The notes under the pieces are model-generated. The model saw only the letters and a program-made list of their open reading frames with translations, was not told the origin of the DNA and did no database searches. Of a stretch of DNA of 64,000 nucleotides, positions 36,135-43,855 are shown piece after piece (within the stretch, counting starts at the first letter, position 1; each line of letters opens with the position of its first letter). Source of the stretch: Hungatella sp. (lineage in GTDB: Bacteria; Bacillota; Clostridia; Lachnospirales; Lachnospiraceae); the NCBI GenBank assembly GCA_009712635.1, contig WASS01000002.1, positions 248,001 through 312,000 of the forward strand, given 5' to 3'. The position numbers were made by a program, and so were the translations under genes.

Positions 36135-36167
36135 ATACCCCCCTCCTGGCGTACAGGAGGGGGGTAT
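36135..36167. terminator. Perfect 13-bp hairpin between convergent genes
   Basis: ATACCCCCCTCCT (36135-36147) pairs with AGGAGGGGGGTAT (36155-36167), loop of 7. The stem is very stable but lacks a clear T-tract on either side, so it may stabilise the 3' ends more than terminate. Confidence 0.6.
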
Positions 36168-36180
36168 TGACATGCCCTTC

Positions 36181-36858
36181 TTAATAATTATTCAAATATT
36201 CTTTCTTCAATCGATTAAATTCCGATTCCAACTGATAATCATTTCTCTTCTTTATGTAAGCACCAATTCCATTCTGAAGTGAGGGCTTCACAAATTTATA
36301 AATCCGGTTCATCAACCGTATTCCCCAGAACAAAGAAAACATAACAGCTATGAAAGCTTTTGTCTCACGATCCCAGACTAAAACAAAAAAGAAAAAACAT
36401 ATTAGGATAAGCATATAGTCCAGAGTTTGGTAGATAAGATTTCTCTTTACTGCAAGTCTCCGTTTTGCAAGCTCCATAATGGTTTTATCATCTGGAGTCT
36501 GAATGTTCTTTATTTCTTCTGAACGTTCATTTTTTGAAGAATCAATAGATTTAGTTATAGTACTTTCTACAGTCATTAAATTTCCCTCCACATATTGCAG
36601 TTTCATGCGGATAGTATCTTCGGAGATCCACTCTGCCCGTTGATTTTTGACCAGCTGTATTGCACGTTTCGGATAGGTTGGTTCCAAAGGAATATCACAG
36701 CAATCCACTACATAGATTTGCTTTGATATAAGATCACCTCTTTTACTGTTTTTGGTTATGGGTGTCATCCCCTGCAGTTCGTTTTTGGTTATGGGTGTCT
36801 TCCCCACTGCAAATAACATCATATCATAGTCAGCAGATCTACTACAAGCGCTCAACAA
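36181..36858 (-). CDS. Membrane lipoprotein of unknown function, start out of frame
   Basis: About 225 residues from a TTG at 36858, but the frame continues upstream into IIILAFLGLFLLSAC, a clear lipoprotein signal peptide, with no ATG/GTG/TTG before a stop at about 36895. A GTG at 36900-36902 would give MVKKK plus this signal if the six-A run (36888-36893 on the plus strand) had one more base. The body has a polar region, then two membrane helices near residues 143-185 and a charged tail. It also holds a 33-bp in-frame duplication (TPITKN twice). The gene is damaged, misread or slippage-dependent. Confidence 0.55.
   Translation of the reverse strand: MLSACSRSADYDMMLFAVGKTPITKNELQGMTPITKNSKRGDLISKQIYVVDCCDIPLEPTYPKRAIQLVKNQRAEWISEDTIRMKLQYVEGNLMTVESTITKSIDSSKNERSEEIKNIQTPDDKTIMELAKRRLAVKRNLIYQTLDYMLILICFFFFVLVWDRETKAFIAVMFSLFWGIRLMNRIYKFVKPSLQNGIGAYIKKRNDYQLESEFNRLKKEYLNNY
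36748..36799. repeat. 33-bp-spaced direct repeat inside the lipoprotein gene
   Basis: GTTTTTGGTTATGGGTGTC occurs at 36748-36766 and again at 36781-36799. The 33-bp offset keeps frame and duplicates the peptide TPITKN. Confidence 0.8.
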
Positions 36859-36925
36859 AAATAATCCCAGGAAAGCTAAAATAATAATTTTTTCTTAACC
36901 ACGTGTTATAAATATCTATAATTAA

Positions 36926-36954
36926 AGTTTACCATTGTAATCTTACTGTGTCAA
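36926..36954 (-). promoter_or_regulatory. Promoter of the lipoprotein gene
   Basis: On the minus strand: TTGACA (TGTCAA at 36949-36954), 17-bp spacer, TAAACT (AGTTTA at 36926-36931). This supports the view that the transcript begins upstream of the GTG at 36902. Confidence 0.55.
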
Positions 36955-37070
36955 ATCTGCAAAAATGATTTGCGTTACAAAGCTTTCTCTTGAAAATTGA
37001 CAGTTTATTAGATAATATAATTATAATACAGGTATAAAACTATATATGTAGCCTGGGGGGAGGAACCAAT

Positions 37071-37655
37071 ATTATAAAAAAAGAAGTTCTAATTCTATTA
37101 ACTCACCAATGGTGCGATTGGGAAGGAAGTTACGCAATTGCCGTAATAAATTCATTTTCCGATTACACAGTAAAAACCATAGCAATCGATAATCTTCCTA
37201 AAACCTCAATGGGCGGTATCAGAGCCAGCGTTGATTATACCATTGAAGATTACCATTCCTATGACAATCTTGCCATGGTAATTATGCCGGGAGGTCTTTC
37301 CTGGGAAGAAAACGATTATATAGAAATAAAAGAGTTTGTCATGCAACTCATTGGTATGAAAATTCCAGTAGCAGCAATCTGCGGTGCTACCTATTTCCTG
37401 TGTAAACACGGATTCCTTGATCATGTCAAGCATACCGGAGATTCTTTGGAGTATTTCAAAAGCGCAAAATATTACAAAGGTGAAGACCTCTATATCCCCG
37501 CTCAGGTCGTAGTAGACGGAGGCATCATGACTGCCAATGAAACCGCAGCCGTTGAATTCGCCTATGAGATTTTTAAAATCCTTAAAGTTGACAGTGATGA
37601 GGAGATGAGTCAGTGGTATGATAATTTTAAGAATGGGGCTGTACGGCAGATTTAG
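37071..37655 (+). CDS. DJ-1/PfpI-family protein with an apparent ATT start
   Basis: The frame is open from 37071 and encodes 194 residues, the usual length: IIKKEVLILLTHQWCDWEGS, then the nucleophile-elbow region MKIPVAAICGATYFLCKHG with the conserved Cys. There is no ATG/GTG/TTG where the conserved N-terminus begins. An ATT at 37071 stands 7 bases after an excellent site, GGGGGAGG (37056-37063). The first ATG, at 37209, would remove the first beta strands. Family members are amidases, chaperones or glyoxalases. Either ATT is the start or a G-to-T change hit the ATG. TTGACA (36997-37002) and TATAAT (37022-37027) may form its promoter, with a long 19-bp spacer. Confidence 0.7.
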   Translation: MIKKEVLILLTHQWCDWEGSYAIAVINSFSDYTVKTIAIDNLPKTSMGGIRASVDYTIEDYHSYDNLAMVIMPGGLSWEENDYIEIKEFVMQLIGMKIPVAAICGATYFLCKHGFLDHVKHTGDSLEYFKSAKYYKGEDLYIPAQVVVDGGIMTANETAAVEFAYEIFKILKVDSDEEMSQWYDNFKNGAVRQI

Positions 37656-37672
37656 ACTATAAAGGAGAAGAT

Positions 37673-38449
37673 ATGGATTTCAGAAAAACGTTTGACACAA
37701 TTCCAGAACAATTTGATAAATGGAGACCCAGGTATTGTGAGGAGCTTTATTCCGAAATAATCACCCGTTCAGATCTGGGTCCCCACAAATCAGCTCTGGA
37801 AATCGGACCAGGGACAGGGCAGGCCACGGAGCCTTTCTTAAAGACAGGATGTGACTATCTGGCGATCGAACTGGGGAAAAATTTTGCTGAGTTCATGCAA
37901 AACAAGTTTGGTACTTATAATAATTTCCATATTGTGAATGATGACTTTGAGACCCACAATTTTGGAGACCGGACATTTGACCTCATATACTCCGCTGCAA
38001 CCATACAGTGGATTCCGGAGAACATTGGATTTCCTAAAATATTCGACCTTTTAAAACCCGGCGGGATCTTGGCTATGTTTATGACATACTCTGATTATAA
38101 AACCGGGAATCAAGAGCTGTATGATCAAATGCAGGAAGTATATAAAAAGCATTTTTATGTGGAAACAAAGTATACGTGCAGACTGGACTACCAGCATGCT
38201 CTCAATTACGGATTTACGGACTTAAACTACCAGGAATGGAATAAAGAAAGATTTCTGAATGCAGACGAGTATGTGGAATACTTGGCAGGAACCCAGGTGG
38301 AGCATATAACATTAAAAGAGCCCTATAAAACCAGATTTTATGAAGGGATCAGGGAAGCGGTTATGGCTGCTGGAAATCAGATTAAAATAATTGACACAAT
38401 TGCATTATATATGACTAAGAAGCCTGATTCTGATGCCGTTTCATTATAA
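37673..38449 (+). CDS. Class I SAM-dependent methyltransferase
   Basis: 258 residues. The SAM-binding motif I is SALEIGPGTGQATEPFL near residue 42, followed by LAIELGKNFAEFM (motif II acidic residue), NDDFETHNFGDRTFDLIYSA (motif III/IV) and LLKPGGILAMF. The substrate is unknown. ATG 37673 follows AAAGGAGA and lies 17 bases after the PfpI-like gene, so the two are probably co-transcribed. Confidence 0.85.
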   Translation: MDFRKTFDTIPEQFDKWRPRYCEELYSEIITRSDLGPHKSALEIGPGTGQATEPFLKTGCDYLAIELGKNFAEFMQNKFGTYNNFHIVNDDFETHNFGDRTFDLIYSAATIQWIPENIGFPKIFDLLKPGGILAMFMTYSDYKTGNQELYDQMQEVYKKHFYVETKYTCRLDYQHALNYGFTDLNYQEWNKERFLNADEYVEYLAGTQVEHITLKEPYKTRFYEGIREAVMAAGNQIKIIDTIALYMTKKPDSDAVSL

Positions 38450-38457
38450 TAAGTAAA

Positions 38458-38491
38458 GACTCGGATTTCCACTTGGGAAGTCCGGGTTTTT
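38458..38491 (+). terminator. Terminator after the methyltransferase
   Basis: ACTCGGATTTCC pairs with GGGAAGTCCGGGT (with G-T pairs) around ACTT, followed by ttttct. Confidence 0.7.
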
Positions 38492-38578
38492 CTGTCCCCG
38501 GGACAGAAAATGCTCTATTAATTAATATCGGTTTTCTGGTTAATAATAATTAAGAAATTTCTTTAACAGAATAAGACA

Positions 38579-38607
38579 TTGCATTTAGTACAATAAAATA
38601 TTATAAT
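38579..38607 (+). promoter_or_regulatory. Promoter of the YhgE/Pip gene
   Basis: TTGCAT (38579-38584), 17-bp spacer, TATAAT (38602-38607), 49 bases before ATG 38657, which has an AAGGGAGG site. Confidence 0.7.
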
Positions 38608-38656
38608 ACATAGCTATTCACTTCATATTTATGAATCCATTACAAGGGAGGTAAGC

Positions 38657-40855
38657 ATGATAAAACATGTAAAAAACATACTTAAAATATTCGTGGGAGA
38701 CTTAAAGCATATATTTTCTAATCCGGTAGCAACGCTGATTGCCTTTGGACTGACGCTGATACCTGCATTATATGCCTGGTTTAATATAGCTGCAAGCTGG
38801 GATCCCTATGCAAATACCAAGGGTTTAAAGGTGGCAGTTGTCAATTTGGATGAAGGTGCCTCCATTGACAGCATTTTTGATTCTGATATTGATGATTCAG
38901 CCATTAATATCGGTGAGATGATCCTTGATGAACTTAGAAAAAATGATAAAATTGGCTGGCAGTTTGTGGATAAGGAAGAGGCCATGGATGGGGTAGAGTC
39001 CGGGAAATACTATGCTGCAGTGGTTGTACCGGAAGACTTCAGCACAAAGATATCAAGCGTACTGACATCCCATATTGAACGGCCGGTTTTACAATATTAT
39101 GTAAACGAGAAAAAGAATGCTGTTGCAACGAAAATCACCGATAAAGGCGTCGCCAGCGTACAGCAGCAGATTAATGAAACATTTATCAGTTCTGCCTCCA
39201 AAGTGATGGGCAAACTGGTGAACGGATATTCCGATGACTGGAGCACCCGGAAAGATACAGACAGAGGAGATGCCATCAGCTCCCTGAATGAGATCAAAGA
39301 CAGTCTTAATCAGCTTACGGATACCATTGGTATACTAAAAGGGACTCTTCGGACGGTAAACAGCTTAAATGACGGAGTGAAAGGTACCCTGCCCGATGTA
39401 AACAAGATGATAACTTCGGGAGAAGACACCGCCCAAAGTGCCAGGACTCTGGTTGATTCCACAAGAGGAATGTCTGATATTGTTACGCAAGGTGTGGATG
39501 ATACCTTGGATCAGATTACCCAGACAGAAGAAACGATCTATGAAACATTTAATGTGCTTGGAAATATATCAGATACATCCGCCGATGCAGCAATTAATAC
39601 TATAAAAGCCATGGAAAGCATGACTTCGGCGATGATCACCCAGTTAAACAGCTTCGGTAAGCTTCTGAATGATATCAATTCCAAACTTCCAATCAAATTA
39701 ACAGATGTAACACAGATCCAGCAGCAGTTAGGCGCTGCAGTGAAACAGCAGCAGGATCTTTTAGTAAAGCTACAGTCAGCTGAAAAGACTGTAAAAGAGA
39801 CCAGAAGATTACCAAATGATATGAAAGATGATATTGGGGACAGTCTGTCTCTGGCATATAACACAATCTCTGATATTAACAATTTTTATAAAGGTAAGGT
39901 TGAGGTGCCTTTAAAAGACAGTCTGGATAAAACCTATGATGCCCTGGGAACCACTGCAGGAGCACTTGGCAGTATTGGAAACCTGGTAGGGCAGATTGAT
40001 ACCACGCTTACCAGCGTCAACACTTCATCTCAGAGTCTCATTGATGCTTTGGACAGTTCCCTGAATCTGATTAATAAGAGTCAGGAACGTGTTGATGATA
40101 TGATCGAAGACGTGAATAAAATTGCAGATAATAAGCAGCTGAATAAAATAATGGACATCATGAAGAATGATCCGGAACGGTTCAGCGACTTTATGATGAA
40201 ACCTACGGATATGCAGACAAACAAAATATATCCGGTAGAAAATTATGGTTCAGCCATGGCACCATTTTATACCATACTGGCTATTTGGGTCGGAGGCCTG
40301 ATCCTGGTGGCATTGCTGAAAACAAAAGTGGAGCCTTCACGGGCAGAGGGTCTGAAGCTGTATGAAACGTATTTCGGCAGATACCTTACGTTTATGCTTC
40401 TTGGAATTTTACAGGCACTGGTTGTTTCCCTGGGCGATCTTTACATGCTGAAAATCCAGTGTGTAGAGCCGGGTAAATTTGTGCTGGCTGCAGTGATTGC
40501 AAGTATCATTTTTACAAATATAACGTACTCTATGACAGTGTCTTTTGGAGACGTAGGAAAAGCCATCGTTGTTGTATTTATGGTTATACAGGTAGCTGGA
40601 TCTGGCGGTACGTTCCCCATTCAGGTAACACCAAAATTCTTTCAGATGGTAAATCCCCTGCTTCCGTTCACTCACTTAATTAACGCCATGAGGGAATGTG
40701 TGGCAGGACTTTATGAAAATGCTTACTGGATTGACATTAGAAATGTCCTGGTGTATATTCCGCTCTCCCTGTTGGTGGGAATCGTATTAAGGAAGAAGGT
40801 GCTTGAAATTAATGAATTCTTTGAAGAAAAACTCAGCCAAACCGGCATCATGTAA
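38657..40855 (+). CDS. YhgE/Pip-family membrane protein (ABC-2-like)
   Basis: 732 residues. The N-terminal helix and YhgE signature (LTLIPALYAWFNIAASWDPY, then VAVVNLDEGAS) match the family. A long extracellular region of about 450 residues, rich in heptad-like helices, follows. The C-terminal ABC-2-type membrane domain has about five helices (ILAIWVGGLILVALLKTK, then QVAGSGGTFPIQVTP). Relatives include phage-infection protein receptors and type VII secretion-linked EsaA-type proteins. No type VII genes are seen here. It overlaps the next gene. Confidence 0.88.
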   Translation: MIKHVKNILKIFVGDLKHIFSNPVATLIAFGLTLIPALYAWFNIAASWDPYANTKGLKVAVVNLDEGASIDSIFDSDIDDSAINIGEMILDELRKNDKIGWQFVDKEEAMDGVESGKYYAAVVVPEDFSTKISSVLTSHIERPVLQYYVNEKKNAVATKITDKGVASVQQQINETFISSASKVMGKLVNGYSDDWSTRKDTDRGDAISSLNEIKDSLNQLTDTIGILKGTLRTVNSLNDGVKGTLPDVNKMITSGEDTAQSARTLVDSTRGMSDIVTQGVDDTLDQITQTEETIYETFNVLGNISDTSADAAINTIKAMESMTSAMITQLNSFGKLLNDINSKLPIKLTDVTQIQQQLGAAVKQQQDLLVKLQSAEKTVKETRRLPNDMKDDIGDSLSLAYNTISDINNFYKGKVEVPLKDSLDKTYDALGTTAGALGSIGNLVGQIDTTLTSVNTSSQSLIDALDSSLNLINKSQERVDDMIEDVNKIADNKQLNKIMDIMKNDPERFSDFMMKPTDMQTNKIYPVENYGSAMAPFYTILAIWVGGLILVALLKTKVEPSRAEGLKLYETYFGRYLTFMLLGILQALVVSLGDLYMLKIQCVEPGKFVLAAVIASIIFTNITYSMTVSFGDVGKAIVVVFMVIQVAGSGGTFPIQVTPKFFQMVNPLLPFTHLINAMRECVAGLYENAYWIDIRNVLVYIPLSLLVGIVLRKKVLEINEFFEEKLSQTGIM

Positions 40856-41969
40856 TAATAAGAAGAAACCGATTATTTGGGCAGCAGGGATAGCAGTGGC
40901 TGTTATTGTTCTTGCAGCAGCAGGCTGGCATTATCTTCCTATCTATTATGCCAGGTTTTATCTTGGCCGCTCTGCCCTTCAGACACAGGGCATGCTAAAG
41001 GAGCTTTGGGGAAGTGAAAAGGGCAATGGCAACGCGTATGAGGATTCCTTTAAACTGGTTGCAGACGAAGCTTACCTAAATGGTAAGTCGGTACTGATTC
41101 TGCCCGGAGGGCTTGGCATTTCCGTCACAGAACAGCGAAATCTTGAGAATACATTTGCCCAGGGTAAGATAGACGTATACTTTCTTGGAGCGATTCGGGA
41201 GGGAGCACAATATTGGGCAGATCCCGACCGGGTGGTAATCCATGTGCCCCAGATCTCTGCGGCACTGGTTAAAACAACACAGGCTGATGTTAAGGATCAG
41301 ATTGGAGTATCCCCTGTACCAGAGAAAAAGGCGAAGCTGGAAGATCGCTTAAAGCAGCTGGAAGACCACATCATTGATGTGATAGGTAAGAGCCGGGTTG
41401 AGTTTACCGGAAGGGATAAAAACGGTGTTACCATACGGGTGCTGGTTCCGGCAAAACAGTTTGACTCCATTTTGCAGGAGACAGGTGGGCTGATGGAGGA
41501 AGTTCCTGGAAAGGAGCCTGAAAACTGGGCAAAACTTTTGAAAGAACGTAGGACAGAAGGGGAAAATCAGGAAGTTCTTTTCTCCATACGCAAAGATCTC
41601 TCCATATCACAGATCATTATACCGGATCTGGCCTATGTTGGATTTCAAAGAGTAGAAAACCAGGGAGCACTTTTATCCGGTCAGATAACCGGAACGGAAG
41701 GGGAAATCAGTTTTAATACCACAGTGTATTTTGGAAATGGTGATGATAAAAAACGTGCCTTTCAGATAAAAGAGCTGAATATTATATACAATAAGAAGGA
41801 TTTAAATCTCAGACTTAAGCTCAGCGGCGGATACGAGGGCGGAAGAATTTCAGCCGGAGTACTGGATCAGGAAAAACTTACTTCAGAAGGAGAAGAGACT
41901 GTGAGCTTGTCAGAAATAAAGGATAAATTCCTGGCAATGATAAAAGTATTAGGACTGGATGTAGAATAA
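40812..41969 (+). CDS. Single-pass membrane-anchored extracellular protein, unknown
   Basis: About 385 residues. A short Lys-rich cytoplasmic segment is followed by one membrane helix (WAAGIAVAVIVLAAAGW) and a large extracellular domain with no recognised motif. An in-frame TTG at 40803 is also possible, but the ATG at 40812 is the standard choice. It starts inside the end of the YhgE/Pip gene (44-base overlap), so the two products are probably made together and may work together at the membrane. Confidence 0.7.
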   Translation: MNSLKKNSAKPASCNNKKKPIIWAAGIAVAVIVLAAAGWHYLPIYYARFYLGRSALQTQGMLKELWGSEKGNGNAYEDSFKLVADEAYLNGKSVLILPGGLGISVTEQRNLENTFAQGKIDVYFLGAIREGAQYWADPDRVVIHVPQISAALVKTTQADVKDQIGVSPVPEKKAKLEDRLKQLEDHIIDVIGKSRVEFTGRDKNGVTIRVLVPAKQFDSILQETGGLMEEVPGKEPENWAKLLKERRTEGENQEVLFSIRKDLSISQIIIPDLAYVGFQRVENQGALLSGQITGTEGEISFNTTVYFGNGDDKKRAFQIKELNIIYNKKDLNLRLKLSGGYEGGRISAGVLDQEKLTSEGEETVSLSEIKDKFLAMIKVLGLDVE

Positions 41970-41984
41970 ATTGCAAAAATTCTA

Positions 41985-42013
41985 TTGACAAATACAACTG
42001 TAACTTTTATAAT
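41985..42013 (+). promoter_or_regulatory. Consensus promoter of trxA
   Basis: TTGACA (41985-41990), 17-bp spacer, TATAAT (42008-42013): a perfect sigma-A consensus, with a leader of about 135 bases before ATG 42155. Confidence 0.85.
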
Positions 42014-42154
42014 AACAGTAACAAAACAAAAAAAGAGAAATTAAAGGATATACAGTCCTATATATAACAGGGCATAATCCATGAAATAATGATAAGACTA
42101 ATGGAATAAAGCAATTTCCCTGAAATAAGAGTTAGAATGAAGGAGGAGTAATAT

Positions 42155-42475
42155 ATGTCAATCGTAACATTAACAAAGCAGAACTTTGATGAAGAGGTTT
42201 TAAAAACTGACGATGTAGTGCTGGTGGATTTCTGGGCAACCTGGTGCGGTCCATGTAAGATGTTTGCTCCGGTTCTTGATGAGATTGCATCTGAGAATCA
42301 TTCCGGTTTAAAGATTGGTAAGGTTGATGTGGACAATGAGCCGGATCTTGCCGGACAGTTTAAGGTTATGAGCATTCCTACAGTAGGAATTTTCAAGGGC
42401 GGTAAGCTGGCGGCAACTTCTGTAGGAGTGAAATCCAAGAAAGATATTCTGCAGATGGTAGAGCAGGTTAAATAA
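42155..42475 (+). CDS. trxA: Thioredoxin
   Basis: 106 residues with the active site FWATWCGPCKMFAPVLDE (Cys-Gly-Pro-Cys near residue 30), the cis-proline segment MSIPTVGIFKGGK, and normal length. It reduces disulphides in the cytoplasm with thioredoxin reductase, whose gene is not nearby. AAGGAGGAG precedes ATG 42155. It has a consensus promoter and its own terminator, so it is a separate unit from the merR/cut genes downstream. Confidence 0.95.
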   Translation: MSIVTLTKQNFDEEVLKTDDVVLVDFWATWCGPCKMFAPVLDEIASENHSGLKIGKVDVDNEPDLAGQFKVMSIPTVGIFKGGKLAATSVGVKSKKDILQMVEQVK

Positions 42476-42486
42476 TCAGACTCATA

Positions 42487-42530
42487 AAACCACAGGTCAA
42501 TCCGGTGAAAGGAGGAACCTGTGGTTTTTT
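42487..42530 (+). terminator. Terminator after trxA
   Basis: AAACCACAGGT (42487-42497) pairs with ACCTGTGGTTT (42517-42527), followed by T residues. Confidence 0.85.
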
Positions 42531-42559
42531 TATGAAAAGAAATAACAAATAAGTAGGTA

Positions 42560-42591
42560 TTGACATTCCCCTATACGGGAAGGATTATACT
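42560..42591 (+). promoter_or_regulatory. MerR-type promoter of merR (20-bp spacer with dyad)
   Basis: TTGACA (42560-42565) and TATACT (42586-42591) are separated by 20 bp, too long for unaided sigma-A but typical of MerR-activated promoters. The spacer holds the dyad TTCCCCTATACGGGAA (42566-42581). The same layout recurs at 43674-43705. Confidence 0.8.
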
Positions 42592-42677
42592 GGTTCTATA
42601 TGTATTTAGTACGAATGATAAAATGAGTAAATCGAACACGGAACACATAGACAATGCCAGTGCTTATGGGGGTTTAC

Positions 42678-43511
42678 ATGGAAGAAAAAAAACTGTACTC
42701 AATAGGGGAAGTGAGTAAGATCTGCAACATTTCAACAAAGGCTCTGCGTTTTTACGACAAGATCGGTATCATATCACCAGATATGATCTGTAAGGAGAAC
42801 AGCTACCGCTATTACAACAAAGAAACACTTATGACCGTACCTGTTGTAAAGTATTATAAGCAGATGGGATTTAAGCTGGAAGAGATGCAGGGGCTTGTTG
42901 AGGGCAATACCTACTATTATCTGGAACAGAATTTCCGCAACAAAATCGACCAGCTTTGCCTCCAGGAGCAGCAGATTCACAACAGCTATGTGGCTGTTAA
43001 GGATTGGTACGAGCTGATTCAGGAAGCCAAAATGGTACTCCAGAACAATGTACATGAGGTATCTGTGAGATTCCTTCCGGAGTCCACGTTTTGCAGCCTG
43101 ACACAGAGTTTTGGATACAATTATATGGAATCCATTATTAATATAGAATGGACCAATCACCTTGAAAAGGCTGAGAATGAGATTACAGGCCCTGTAATTC
43201 TTAAGTTTGACTCCTTTGAGGATAAGATGAAAGGCAGATGTGATACTGCAACCATTATGCAGAAAGCCATTCACCCCTGCAAGGAATGCTTAAACCGCCA
43301 GACTTATGGAGGTATCATGGTTGCTTCCGTTTATCATATTGGAAAGCATGAGACCATAGATGAAGAATACGAACGGATTGTAAGCTGGGCAGCCAAGCGG
43401 GGATACCAGTGCGGGAAAGAAAGCTTTGAGCGTTATGTGGTGGATTACTGGACAACCAGGAACCCGGAAGAGTTTGTAACAGAAGTGATTGTCCCGGTTT
43501 ACCGTCAGTAA
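42678..43511 (+). CDS. MerR-family regulator, likely activator of the choline operon
   Basis: About 277 residues. The MerR HTH is KLYSIGEVSKICNISTKALR, with the wing RFYDKIGIISPD and SYRYYNKET. A dimerisation helix follows near residues 85-125. The C-terminal ~150 residues resemble a GyrI-like ligand domain (VSVRFLPESTFCSLTQSFG, ending VTEVIVPVYRQ). ATG 42678 is 5 bases after GGGGG; an in-frame ATG at 42654 is an alternative. It lies directly before the operon and shares its unusual promoter, so it should control both. The effector is unknown; choline or a related cation is plausible. Confidence 0.85.
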   Translation: MEEKKLYSIGEVSKICNISTKALRFYDKIGIISPDMICKENSYRYYNKETLMTVPVVKYYKQMGFKLEEMQGLVEGNTYYYLEQNFRNKIDQLCLQEQQIHNSYVAVKDWYELIQEAKMVLQNNVHEVSVRFLPESTFCSLTQSFGYNYMESIINIEWTNHLEKAENEITGPVILKFDSFEDKMKGRCDTATIMQKAIHPCKECLNRQTYGGIMVASVYHIGKHETIDEEYERIVSWAAKRGYQCGKESFERYVVDYWTTRNPEEFVTEVIVPVYRQ

Positions 43512-43558
43512 GGGAGCATGAACCCCAGTCCCAACGGTTTAAAAAGATAATCTTACAG

Positions 43559-43612
43559 GTTCTTTTGGAACAGAAATGAGTAAAAATTTCTGTTTCAGGA
43601 GAGCCTTTTTTA
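43559..43612 (+). terminator. Terminator after merR
   Basis: Outer arms GGTTCT / AGAGCC and inner arms ACAGAAAT / ATTTCTGT form an interrupted stem, followed by six T. It isolates merR from the operon promoter 60 bases downstream. Confidence 0.7.
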
Positions 43613-43673
43613 TGTGTGGAGCATCAGGGTAAAAATTACCATTTAAACTGGTGTAAAAATTAAAAAAAATCTG

Positions 43674-43705
43674 TTGACATTCCCCATAGGGGGAAGTCCT
43701 ATACT
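43674..43705 (+). promoter_or_regulatory. MerR-type promoter of the choline microcompartment operon
   Basis: TTGACA (43674-43679), 20-bp spacer, TATACT (43700-43705). The spacer carries the dyad TTCCCCATAGGGGGAA (43680-43695), with perfect TTCCCC/GGGGAA arms. The -35, -10, spacer length and arm sequence match the merR promoter. An A-rich stretch upstream (43650-43672) could be an UP element. Confidence 0.85.
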
Positions 43706-43855
43706 AAATGCATAGAAAAATGCAGGCAGCCAGTAGAAAATTAGTAACATTAACAGGCGTCGTGCATTTTCTAAACGTTTTCAGCTGAACGTGAAAGAAA
43801 AAGCAACAGGACAACTTAAATTTTGTGCACTATTCAGATGGGGAAGGAAACTTAA
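43706..43855 (+). promoter_or_regulatory. Leader of the cut operon with possible RNA structure
   Basis: About 144 untranslated bases precede ATG 43856. AGAAAAATGCA near 43712 can pair with TGCATTTTCT near 43763, and ACGTTTTCAGCTGAACGT (43775-43792) forms a compact hairpin. No riboswitch class is recognised. Nothing else gene-like is seen between 43512 and 43855. Confidence 0.35.

Noticed and set aside
42014-42154. Riboswitch in the trxA leader
   Set aside because: The leader is long but I see no conserved riboswitch core or terminator/antiterminator pair.
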